A stretch of 37,655 bases of DNA from Elusimicrobiota bacterium (GTDB lineage Bacteria > Elusimicrobiota > Elusimicrobia > Elusimicrobiales > UBA9959). Location: assembly GCA_003482905.1 (NCBI GenBank), contig DMXM01000011.1, positions 1-37,655 of the forward strand, read 5' to 3'. The notes under the pieces were generated by a model that was not told where the DNA came from, searched no databases, and worked only from the letters and a program-made list of their open reading frames with translations. The position numbers and the translations under genes were made by a program. Shown here one piece after another: positions 30,909-37,655 of this stretch. Positions within the stretch are counted from its first letter, which is position 1. Every line of letters starts with the position of its first letter.

Positions 30909-32798
30909 TCAGCTGTTGTTCTTTACCAAATCTTTTTTACGCAGCCACGCTGCCGCGGACCGCGCCAGCCCTTCCGGGGCAAGGCCCAGGTCGGCGTAAA
31001 GTTCCTCTATTCTGCCCTGTTCCACATAGGCGTCCGGTATGCCCAGGCGCAGAAGCCGCGCGTCCAGCCCGGCGGCGTTCAGGTATTCCAGGACGGCGGA
31101 ACCGAAGCCGCCGGCCAGCGCGTTGTCCTCAACGGTGATCAACGGCCCGGCCGCTGCCAGGGAGGCTATCAGTTCCGTATCCAGCGGTTTAACGAAGCGC
31201 ATGTCGGCCACGCCGGCGTCTATCCCCAGGGCCTTAAGCAGTTTGGCGGCTTCAAGGGCCGGATGAACGCGGTTGCCGATGGCCAGGAAAGTCAGATCGC
31301 GGCCGGCCGCCAGAACGCGGCCGCGGCCCAGCGGCAGCGCCGCCGGGACGGGGTCCATGGGCACGCCGAAGCCTTTGCCCCGGGGGTAGCGCAGCAGCAC
31401 AGTGCGGCCGCAGGCGAAGGCCGTGGCGAGCATATGCTGCAGCTCGTTCTCATCGGCCGGCGCCATAATCACCACGTCCGGCAGCATACGGAAAAGCGAG
31501 AGGTCGAACACGCCGTGGTGGGTCGGGCCGTCCTCGCCGACTATGCCGGCGCGGTCCATGGCTATCACCACCGGCAGCTTCTGCAGCGAAATATCGTGCT
31601 GCACCTGGTCGAAAGAGCGCTGCATAAAAGAGGAATAGATAGCCGCCACCGGCTTCATCCCGTCGGCAGCGAGGCCCGCGGCGAACGTGACCGCGTGCTC
31701 CTCGGCTATGCCCACGTCGTAATAGCGCCTGGGGAAGGTGTCGCGGAAAAGGTCCAGGCCGGTGCCTTCCGGCATGGCGCAGGTTATGGCGCAGATCTTG
31801 GGGTCTTTCTTCGCCAGGGCCACCAGGGTACGCCCGAACACCGTTGTAAAAGTGGGAACGGACGGCGCGGCCGCCGGCCCCTTTTTCACCTCTCCGGTCT
31901 CCACGTCGAAGTTGGGCGTCCCGTGAAACGAAATAGGGGAGTCTTCCGCCGGCTCGTAGCCGCGGCCCTTCTTTGTGACCACGTGCAGCAGCACCGGGCC
32001 CTTCAGGTCTTTTACGTAGCCCAGGACCTCCACCAGCTCCTCTATATTGTGCCCGTCGACCGGGCCGAAATAAGTGAAGCCCATTTCCTCGAAGATCATG
32101 CCGGGGAAGAACAACACGCGGGCGCGCTTGGCCACCCGCAGTATCTTCTTGCCCCAGAACTGGAAGCGGTTCAGAAAAAGCTCGGCTTTGCGTTCCGCGC
32201 TCTGCACGGTGCCGAGCGTCAACAGCCTGGTGAGTATGCGCCCCAGGCGCCCTACGCGCTGGGAAATGAACATCTGGTTGTCGTTGAGAATGACCAGGAG
32301 GTCGGTGCCCAGCTGGCCCACGTTCTGCATGGCCTCCCAGGCCATGCCGCCCGTCATAGCGCCGTCGGCGACTACCGCCACTACCCGGTAAGGCGCGCCC
32401 TGCTGGTCGCGGGCGGCGGCCATGCCGGCCGCGGCCGAGAGCGCCGTAGAGGCGTGCCCCGCGCCGAAAGCGTCGTATTGCGACTCGTGGCGTTTAAGGA
32501 AGCCGGAAAGCCCGCCTTTTGTGCGTATAGTATGGAATTTATCCGCGCGGCCCGTCAGGATCTTATGCGCGTAGGCCTGGTGGCCGGTATCAAAGACTAT
32601 GCGGTCCCTGGGAGTGTCGAACACGTAATGCAGCGAAAGTATCAGGTCGGCCGCGCCCAGGCTGGAGGCCAGGTGGCCGCCGGTCCTGCTGACGCCTTCG
32701 ATGATAAGCTTGCGCACCTCGGCCGCCAGCCGCGGCAGGGCCGCGGGCGCCAGCTTTTTAATATCTTCGGAACCCCTGATATTTGAAAGTAATTGCAT
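30909..32798 (-). CDS. dxs: 1-deoxy-D-xylulose-5-phosphate synthase
   Basis: This 629-residue protein matches DXS over its full length (usual 620-640). GGHLASSLG carries the catalytic His. VFDTGHQAYAHKILTGR and the thiamine-diphosphate segment ADGAMTGGMAWEA...NDNQMFIS follow. GIAEEHAVTFAAGLA carries the conserved Glu, and DRAGIVGEDGPTHHG comes after. DXS condenses pyruvate and glyceraldehyde 3-phosphate in the first step of the MEP isoprenoid pathway. In the ThDP motif the usual GDG reads ADG, a small oddity. The start overlaps the prenyl synthase stop by one base (TAATG), so the two are coupled. Confidence 0.97.
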   Translation of the reverse strand: MQLLSNIRGSEDIKKLAPAALPRLAAEVRKLIIEGVSRTGGHLASSLGAADLILSLHYVFDTPRDRIVFDTGHQAYAHKILTGRADKFHTIRTKGGLSGFLKRHESQYDAFGAGHASTALSAAAGMAAARDQQGAPYRVVAVVADGAMTGGMAWEAMQNVGQLGTDLLVILNDNQMFISQRVGRLGRILTRLLTLGTVQSAERKAELFLNRFQFWGKKILRVAKRARVLFFPGMIFEEMGFTYFGPVDGHNIEELVEVLGYVKDLKGPVLLHVVTKKGRGYEPAEDSPISFHGTPNFDVETGEVKKGPAAAPSVPTFTTVFGRTLVALAKKDPKICAITCAMPEGTGLDLFRDTFPRRYYDVGIAEEHAVTFAAGLAADGMKPVAAIYSSFMQRSFDQVQHDISLQKLPVVIAMDRAGIVGEDGPTHHGVFDLSLFRMLPDVVIMAPADENELQHMLATAFACGRTVLLRYPRGKGFGVPMDPVPAALPLGRGRVLAAGRDLTFLAIGNRVHPALEAAKLLKALGIDAGVADMRFVKPLDTELIASLAAAGPLITVEDNALAGGFGSAVLEYLNAAGLDARLLRLGIPDAYVEQGRIEELYADLGLAPEGLARSAAAWLRKKDLVKNNS

Positions 32799-33724
32799 TA
32801 GTTTTCCCGCCTGTAAACGAATTCGGCTATCGCCGCCAGCGCGGCTTTGGGCCCCGCCGCGCCACGCACGCGCGCAAGACCGGGGAGAGCCCGGCGTAGC
32901 AGCGCTTCGGCCCGACGCTTAGCCTCTTCCACGCCCAGCAGCGACGCGTAGGTCAGCTTATTGTTGCGGGCGTCGCTGCCGCTCTTCCCGAGTTTCTTCT
33001 TGTCCCCCACCACGTCCAGGATATCGTCGGCCACCTGGAAACAGAGCCCGATATCCCTCCCGAAAACGGAAAGCGCCTTGGCGTCGCGCTCCGGGGCGCC
33101 GGCCAGCAAAGCTCCCATTTCCACGGCCGCCGTTATAAGGTCCGCGGTCTTGTGAAGGTGTATATAGGAAAGCAGCGCAAGGCCCTTTTCACGGCGCGCC
33201 GCTCCGGCCTTCCCTTTCAGGAAACCCTCGGCTTCAAGGTCGGCGGCCTGACCGGAAACCATGCCCCCGGCCCCGGCCCTGGCGGCCAGCGCACGGGCCG
33301 CGGCCAGCAGGCCCTCGGGCTTCACGCGCTTCGGGTATTTTGAGGAAAGCAGAACCGTAAAAGCGTCGGTAAGCAGCGCGTCGCCGGCCAATATCGCCAG
33401 CGCCTCGCCGTAGACCTTGTGGCTGGTGGGACGGCCTCGGCGCAGATCGTCATCATCCATGGCCGGGAGATCGTCGTGCACAAGCGAATAGGTGTGCACC
33501 ATTTCAAGGGCGCAGGCGGCGGGCAGTATATCGCGGGCCTTGCCGCCGAAGATCTCGTAGGAGGCGCCCATAAGCACGGGGCGCAGGCGTTTGCCGCCGG
33601 CGGCCAGGGAATAGGCCATGGCCTCGGCCAGGCGCGGCTGGGAGCCTTTAAGGTTATTAATAAACCGGGGCAAGGCGGAGTTCACCAACGCCGCCCGCGT
33701 CTTCATATAGATGCCGATATCCAT
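32798..33724 (-). CDS. ispA: Short-chain polyprenyl (farnesyl/geranylgeranyl) diphosphate synthase
   Basis: This 308-residue protein has both aspartate-rich Mg sites: HDDLPAMDDDDLRRGRPT (first motif, about 88-105) and FQVADDILDVVGD (second motif, about 232-244), with GGKRLRP near the N-terminus. It elongates allylic diphosphates with isopentenyl diphosphate. The two-residue insert in the first motif fits bacterial farnesyl/geranylgeranyl-type enzymes; chain length cannot be set without structure-based alignment. It is the first gene of the five-gene operon, nine bases behind a TATAAT that abuts the previous gene's terminator. ATG 33724 is chosen on this basis; a second ATG at 33706 is possible. 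Confidence 0.93.
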   Translation of the reverse strand: MDIGIYMKTRAALVNSALPRFINNLKGSQPRLAEAMAYSLAAGGKRLRPVLMGASYEIFGGKARDILPAACALEMVHTYSLVHDDLPAMDDDDLRRGRPTSHKVYGEALAILAGDALLTDAFTVLLSSKYPKRVKPEGLLAAARALAARAGAGGMVSGQAADLEAEGFLKGKAGAARREKGLALLSYIHLHKTADLITAAVEMGALLAGAPERDAKALSVFGRDIGLCFQVADDILDVVGDKKKLGKSGSDARNNKLTYASLLGVEEAKRRAEALLRRALPGLARVRGAAGPKAALAAIAEFVYRREN

Positions 33725-33733
33725 CTGAGTTCG

Positions 33734-33739
33734 ATTATA
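33734..33739 (-). promoter_or_regulatory. -10 element of the ispA-dxs operon
   Basis: A perfect minus-strand TATAAT lies nine bases before the ispA ATG, leaving a leader of only about three bases. The -35 position falls inside the terminator hairpin of the upstream protease gene. Confidence 0.55.
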
Positions 33740-33740
33740 C

Positions 33741-33770
33741 AAAAAAAAGGGCGGGGGTCTCCCCCCGCCC
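33741..33770 (-). terminator. Intrinsic terminator of the clostripain-family gene
   Basis: Minus-strand stem GGGCGGGGG/CCCCCGCCC (33749-33757 and 33762-33770 on the plus strand) encloses a four-base loop and is followed by eight T (33741-33748). It lies 20 bases past the stop at 33790. Confidence 0.92.
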
Positions 33771-33789
33771 TTCCACGGATTTCAATCCC

Positions 33790-35043
33790 TTATTTTATCC
33801 ACTTGCTGAAGTCGTCCCAGTTGGAATCCTTCGCCCAGTCGAGTTCATCGTAGGCCGCGGTATAGGAGGCCGGCAGGTATATCGCCAGCCCCAGCGCATT
33901 GGCATACTTTGTGCCGGTGGCCCGGTTATGGTAGATGACGGAATCTGACAGGAAGCTCAGGAGTTCGGCTCCCTTAGCCTTCACCTCGGCGTTCTGCGAG
34001 CCGTCGTTGACAAGCTTGATAAAGTGCTTAAGGTCTTTATTGCTGGCGTAGTAAAACGCCTGCGCCTTGGCGCTGGCGTTCTTAACGTTGACCGTTTCGC
34101 CGGAAGCCATTACAGCCGTGGTCCAGCCGTTCAGCAACTGGCCCAGTTTATAGAGGTTCTCCGTCCGTATGGCGGACTGGGTGGCGCCCTGGCCGATGGC
34201 CTGGTAGTGGTCGGTATATGAATCCACCATGACCCTGGAAAGCTCGGCCTGCGTCATAGAAGAGCCGGCGGCCAAAGGCGCCAGCCAGGTATTATAGGTG
34301 TACCCGTCGCCCGGCTCGGTCTCTTCGGAGCCGACGATATATTCCGCGCCCTCGCGGACCTCGTAGGCCACTTCCATCATTTGCATCAGGCAGGCGTCCA
34401 TGGCAAGTATTTCAATTTTTCCGGTTTCAGCCAGAAGGGACTTCATCTGCCCGGTGGTGATATGGTGGCCGGACTCATCGTCGTAGGAAATGCCCCTGCC
34501 GGATTCCAAAGGCGCTAACTTATTCCAGCCGGAACCATGGTTCCAGATAACGAGCGCATAGCGCTGGGCCGGGTAATTCGCCTTGGTCCACTTCACAAAT
34601 TCCGCCACGTTCTTCCAGTCGCCCATGTCGGACTTGGGGATGGACAGCAGCACGGGAGAAGTTATTTTGGACGGGTTGACGTCTTTCTGTATCAGATAGC
34701 GGCGCGATCCTTTCCAATCCCCGTCGGATGCGTCATAGCCGCCGATACGGCCGAGTTCCGCCACAATATTGACTTCGGGCGTGGACCCGACCATTTCCAT
34801 CTCGTTGACATCCTTGAGGCCGTACGATTCAAGATTATTCTTGGCGTTCACGTAGACCATAACGGTCCATTTGGCCGCCGCTTTCGGGTTGCCCGGAAGC
34901 GGGATAAAGCCGGCATCCGGGCCGGCGGAATTAATCCGGCTGAGTATTTCGGGGACGCTGCCTTTCTGGTCGAAAGTGACGGCCGCGAAAGCGCCGGTCA
35001 CCATGGCGAGGCAGAGAACCGCGCCGAACAATTTAGTCTTCAT
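33790..35043 (-). CDS. Secreted clostripain-family (C11) cysteine protease
   Basis: This 417-residue protein has a signal peptide (residues 1-20, ending AFA) and then a C11 domain. WTVMVYVNAKNNLE opens the caspase-like fold; the catalytic His is in VIWNHGSGW (about 167-175) and the catalytic Cys in AMDACLMQMMEVAYE (about 211-225). C11 proteases cleave after basic residues and often self-process. The start has a textbook AAGGAGG site. The gene is monocistronic, bounded by its own terminator. Together with the M14 carboxypeptidase it suggests growth on external protein. Confidence 0.9.
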   Translation of the reverse strand: MKTKLFGAVLCLAMVTGAFAAVTFDQKGSVPEILSRINSAGPDAGFIPLPGNPKAAAKWTVMVYVNAKNNLESYGLKDVNEMEMVGSTPEVNIVAELGRIGGYDASDGDWKGSRRYLIQKDVNPSKITSPVLLSIPKSDMGDWKNVAEFVKWTKANYPAQRYALVIWNHGSGWNKLAPLESGRGISYDDESGHHITTGQMKSLLAETGKIEILAMDACLMQMMEVAYEVREGAEYIVGSEETEPGDGYTYNTWLAPLAAGSSMTQAELSRVMVDSYTDHYQAIGQGATQSAIRTENLYKLGQLLNGWTTAVMASGETVNVKNASAKAQAFYYASNKDLKHFIKLVNDGSQNAEVKAKGAELLSFLSDSVIYHNRATGTKYANALGLAIYLPASYTAAYDELDWAKDSNWDDFSKWIK

Positions 35044-35096
35044 TCAATCCTCCTTAAGTATCACTGTTTGAATTACCACAATGCCGTCCAAGGGCG

Positions 35097-35468
35097 TTAA
35101 CCCGAGACCCTCTTTATCACTGTCCTTATGTCCGCGGAGGACGTGATCTTGCTCAAAAACCCTTTGAAGTTGCCGTAGGGCATGAACTGCCGCTTGATTT
35201 CGTCGGTATATTCCGTGGCGGTCACCACTATCACCGGAATAGCGGAAGTTTCCGGCAACTGGGATAACTGACGGGCCACCTCTACGCCTGACATATCCGG
35301 CATATCGACGTCCAGCAGTATCACGTCCGGCCTGGTGGCAGAAGCGGCCATTATCCCCTGCGTCCCGTCCACCGCCATTTCCACGTTAAACTCATCCTCA
35401 AAAACGTCCGCAAACAACGCACGGATCATGCTGTTGTCGTCGATTATCAGAATCTTTTTCTTGCCCAT
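35097..35468 (-). CDS. CheY-like single-domain response regulator next to the motor operon
   Basis: This 123-residue protein is a receiver domain only. It has an acidic pair in IIDDN (8-12), acceptor D53 in LLDVDMPDMSG, a Thr in VVTAT and a Lys in GFLSKI. It has no output domain. Reading divergently from the FliF-FliG/MotA operon, 215 bases away, it is positioned like a motor-control CheY. The neighbouring protease is transcribed in the same direction after a 53-base gap but is probably separate. Its partner kinase is unknown; the CheA of the window is a candidate only. Confidence 0.85.
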   Translation of the reverse strand: MGKKKILIIDDNSMIRALFADVFEDEFNVEMAVDGTQGIMAASATRPDVILLDVDMPDMSGVEVARQLSQLPETSAIPVIVVTATEYTDEIKRQFMPYGNFKGFLSKITSSADIRTVIKRVSG

Positions 35469-35662
35469 ATATACCTTTACAAAAATCCGCTGTTTTGAAG
35501 AAGCCGGGAAGGCCGCGTAAGCTTGAACCTTAAATTAGCAATTTTAATTCAGCCAACGCAAGCGGCGGGCGCTGCGGCGGCATCACGGCGGCATTCATTA
35601 TTGTGTGCCAGGCCCTATTTAATATATTATTATTCGTGCATATTACGCGACAACTCTTTAAA

Positions 35663-35668
35663 TATAAT
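35663..35668 (+). promoter_or_regulatory. Candidate -10 element of the FliF-FliG/motA operon
   Basis: TATAAT lies 15 bases before the ATG at 35684. The GGGGG ribosome site (35672-35676) lies between, and no strong -35 was found. The 35469-35683 gap otherwise holds AT-rich stretches (35533-35550 and 35618-35634) and no gene that I can see. Confidence 0.4.
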
Positions 35669-35683
35669 TCAGGGGGCTACTTA

Positions 35684-37198
35684 ATGAAGCGGTTAATAAC
35701 TCTTTCCCTACTATCCCTCCAGGCCATATTCCTAAGCCTGACGATCAGCGCCCAGACATCCAGCAGATCCTCCCTGGAGGCGAAACTGGCACTGGAGAAT
35801 TCACTTGAGAAAAGGGTGCGCATGGTGCTCTCGGAAGCCCTCGGCACGGAGGACATTATTGTAATAATCTCCGCCGAACTGCAGGAGCAGGAGAAGAAAA
35901 CGGCGGAGATAATGCCAGGCATCCCCGAGAAGGATAAGATGGGCGAGCCTTCCCTGTCCACCACTCTCACAATGGTCAAAAAGATCTCCGCCAGCCTCAT
36001 CCTGGACAAGTCGGTCACGCAGGAAGATACCCAGCTGGCGCGCAAGCTGGCCGCCGGGCTGCTCGGCCTCCCCCCCGAAAGGCAGGACCTGGTAAGCGTT
36101 GAGAAGATGAATTTCCGCAAGACGCGCCCGCTGGCCTTCTCCGACCTTTTCCTCCCCCCCAACCTCTGGAGCATGGTCTGGATAATCGTGGTGGCGCTGC
36201 TGGCCGTTCTTACCGTATTCTTTTTCCTGTTCCCGCTTTCAAAAAGCGCCAGGGCCTTCGTGGAAGCTTTCAGCACCAAGGCGGCAGCAGCCTCTTCGGC
36301 CGGCGCGGAGCAGGAATACCGCCCTGAACAGCGTGAGAAGAACGCCCCCGCCACGGCCGCGGAAGCGGCGCGGACGCTTCAGCAATCCACCGACGGCAGA
36401 AAGCCGCCGTTCTGGTTCATTAACGCCGGCAGCGCGGCCAGCCTGGCCTTTATCCTGAAGTCCCGGCCGCTGGAAGACCTCACGATAGTGCTGAACTACG
36501 CCCCGGCCGACCTGGCGTCGAAACTGGCCGAGGCCCTTTATCCGAGAAGCGTGGAGGCCCTGGCCGCCCTGCCCAAGGTTACGCTGATGTCGGAAAGCCG
36601 CATTAAGACCCTGGAGGCTGAAGTCCTCGCGGCGCTGGACTATGTGGTCGGCGGCGAAGACAAGGCCATAAACATATTCAGCGGCCTGGACGAAGCCGTC
36701 CAGGAAAAGGCACTCTCGGCCTTCGGCCGCCTTGACCCAGCCATGTCCAGGAAGATAAACGCCTCTATTGTGAAGATCGCAGACCTGGCCGGGCTCGACC
36801 AGATGCAGGCCCAAACCCTGGCGCGGCGCCTGCCCATGCGCGTACTGGCGGCCGCCCTGAAAGGAACGCCCCACGCCGCCGCCTTCCTGTCGAAGCTCTC
36901 CGGCGGCATGAATGAGCGTTTTCAGCAGGAACTCGACCTTACCCGCGCCATGCCGGCGGAGGCCTACAAGGCCGAGCGCGCCAAAGTGCTGGAAGCGCTG
37001 CGCCAGCTCATTAAAGAGGGATTTATAACGCTCGGGGCTCATCCGGCCCCGTCCGCCGCGGCAAAACCGGCGGCCGCAACCGCGGGAGCCGTACCGCAGC
37101 CGGCCCTTGGCCCGAAGCCCCAGCCCGCGCCGGGCCCGGTGCCGCTTCAGCCGGCGTCCGCACCCGCCAAACCGCCCGCCGCGGCCCCCAAACCCTGA
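35684..37198 (+). CDS. FliF(C-terminal)-FliG fusion, flagellar-type rotor protein
   Basis: This 504-residue protein has a signal peptide (1-24) and then an RBM3-like FliF region (about 30-146). That region starts with LEKRVRMVLSEALG, and VIISAEL and KKISASLILDKS match the FliF sequence preceding its second TM. One TM helix follows (160-184), then an Ala-rich linker. The FliG middle domain (about 241-370) reads PPFWFINAG...LAFILKSRPLEDLTIVLNYAP. The FliG C-terminal domain (about 371-450) includes LARRLPMRVLAAALKG and LEALRQLIKEGFI. A Pro/Ala tail closes it (454-504). In flagella FliF (about 550 residues, two TMs) and FliG are separate. Here RBM1, RBM2, TM1 and FliG-N are missing. In my hand alignment the middle-domain EHPQ motif and the torque-helix Arg are not kept. 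ATG 35684 has GGGGG at eight bases. motA follows after 25 bases. Confidence 0.8.
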   Translation: MKRLITLSLLSLQAIFLSLTISAQTSSRSSLEAKLALENSLEKRVRMVLSEALGTEDIIVIISAELQEQEKKTAEIMPGIPEKDKMGEPSLSTTLTMVKKISASLILDKSVTQEDTQLARKLAAGLLGLPPERQDLVSVEKMNFRKTRPLAFSDLFLPPNLWSMVWIIVVALLAVLTVFFFLFPLSKSARAFVEAFSTKAAAASSAGAEQEYRPEQREKNAPATAAEAARTLQQSTDGRKPPFWFINAGSAASLAFILKSRPLEDLTIVLNYAPADLASKLAEALYPRSVEALAALPKVTLMSESRIKTLEAEVLAALDYVVGGEDKAINIFSGLDEAVQEKALSAFGRLDPAMSRKINASIVKIADLAGLDQMQAQTLARRLPMRVLAAALKGTPHAAAFLSKLSGGMNERFQQELDLTRAMPAEAYKAERAKVLEALRQLIKEGFITLGAHPAPSAAAKPAAATAGAVPQPALGPKPQPAPGPVPLQPASAPAKPPAAAPKP

Positions 37199-37223
37199 TC
37201 CCGGACCAAAGAGGTAAACACAC

Positions 37224-37655
37224 ATGGACTTGATGACATTACTCGGGGCGATGATCGGAATAGGGGTCATCGTTTTCGTACTTTCAGCCGGAGGCATGCT
37301 AAGATTCCTGCTCAACTGGGAAGCGATAGTGCTCATATTCGGGGGCACTCTGGGCTCGGTGATGATCTCCTACCCCTGGGCGGCCCTCAAATGGACCAAC
37401 TCTTCCATAAAGATCGTACTTTTCCCGCCCAAGCGCCCGCCCATTTCCGACCTGATACGTTCCATAGTGGCGTTCGCCGAGATGGCCAAGAAGAACGGGA
37501 TAGAGTCCCTGGCGGGCCAGCTGCGGGCCTCCCCGCACGCCTTCCTGACCGACGCCATACAGATGATGGTTGACGGGGTGGACCTCCACATCCTGCGCGA
37601 ACGCATGGAACACGACATTAATACGACCCGCCTGCGCCACCAGCAGCAGACCAAC
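37224..37655 (+). CDS. motA: MotA-family stator protein (partial, runs off the window)
   Basis: The first 144 codons are present. TM1 is at about 5-22 and TM2 at about 29-50, with the family's LIFGGTLGSVMISYP after TM2. A cytoplasmic helix follows with LIRSIVAFAEMAKKNGIESL, then LTDAIQMMVDGVDLHILRERMEHDI, which matches MotA's DGxDPExIRxxLExEI. MotA with MotB forms the ion-driven stator that pushes on FliG. The remaining two TM helices and probably motB lie beyond the right edge. The ATG has AGAGG at good spacing and follows the FliF-FliG fusion by 25 bases, so rotor and stator are co-expressed. Confidence 0.92.
   Translation, partial: MDLMTLLGAMIGIGVIVFVLSAGGMLRFLLNWEAIVLIFGGTLGSVMISYPWAALKWTNSSIKIVLFPPKRPPISDLIRSIVAFAEMAKKNGIESLAGQLRASPHAFLTDAIQMMVDGVDLHILRERMEHDINTTRLRHQQQTN

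Noticed and set aside
31263..32786. 507-codon open frame on the plus strand opposite dxs
   Set aside because: The entire interval encodes conserved DXS on the minus strand. The His/Arg/Gln-rich plus-strand translation is typical of antisense to a GC-rich gene.
35469..35683. Intergenic region searched for a small RNA or riboswitch
   Set aside because: Only AT-rich stretches and an imperfect short palindrome were seen; nothing resembled a known riboswitch or tRNA.
36239..37348. 369-codon open frame on the minus strand opposite the FliF-FliG and motA genes
   Set aside because: It is antisense to a recognisable FliG region and MotA, is rich in Gly and Arg, and has no domain.

Overview
The window reads as a chromosomal segment of a GC-rich, free-living, Gram-negative-type bacterium. 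It carries a chemosensory operon, MEP-pathway isoprenoid genes, many secreted hydrolases with signal peptides, an exported AmmeMemoRadiSam module and parts of a flagellar-type motor. The mixture would fit a deep-branching phylum such as Elusimicrobiota. That is an impression from gene content, not a marker-gene result. No rRNA, tRNA or CRISPR array was seen.

Layout. (1) 1-2130 is an accessory patch: tandem end repeats of an insertion sequence (probably IS21-like), a Fic gene cut off by that end, and an AbiE-type toxin-antitoxin pair with its own promoter and operator palindrome. (2) 2311-3597 is a membrane Ser/Thr kinase with its kinase domain C-terminal to the single TM. (3) 11880 down to 3658 (minus strand) is a seven-gene chemosensory operon, cheR(TPR)-cheW-mcp-cheA(2xHpt, REC)-cheB-cheW-cheY. 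It resembles Wsp/ACF systems but ends in a stand-alone CheY, with no diguanylate cyclase. (4) 14887-11976 holds adenine deaminase plus a secreted purple-acid-phosphatase-like enzyme; a TauE/SafE permease diverges from it. (5) 17479-15747 holds a DUF2156/LPG-synthase-type GNAT protein and PgeF. Diverging from these are an FkbH-like HAD protein and a polytopic hybrid histidine kinase with two receivers, closed by a strong bidirectional terminator. (6) 23147-21858 is a secreted M14 carboxypeptidase. (7) 25238-23275 is a small redox operon: a membrane polyferredoxin, a zinc-ribbon miniprotein and a CcdA/UreH-like membrane protein. A degenerate membrane spermidine-synthase-like gene diverges from it. 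(8) 33724-27327 is a five-gene operon: polyprenyl synthase, dxs, LOG protein, membrane-anchored AmmeMemoRadiSam radical SAM enzyme, and an exported MEMO-AMMECR1 fusion. (9) 35043-33790 is a secreted clostripain-family protease, and 35468-35097 is a CheY-like regulator. (10) 35684 to the right edge is a natural FliF(C-terminal)-FliG fusion followed by motA, which runs off the window.

Most striking is region 10. One polypeptide contains a signal peptide, a FliF RBM3-like domain, one TM segment, and FliG middle and C-terminal domains, and it is followed directly by a MotA stator gene. This looks like a minimal rotor/stator pair without the rest of a flagellum in view, with a lone receiver protein divergent from it and a full chemosensory array about 24 kb away. 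A chemosensory-steered motor without a conventional flagellum is a testable possibility, not a conclusion.
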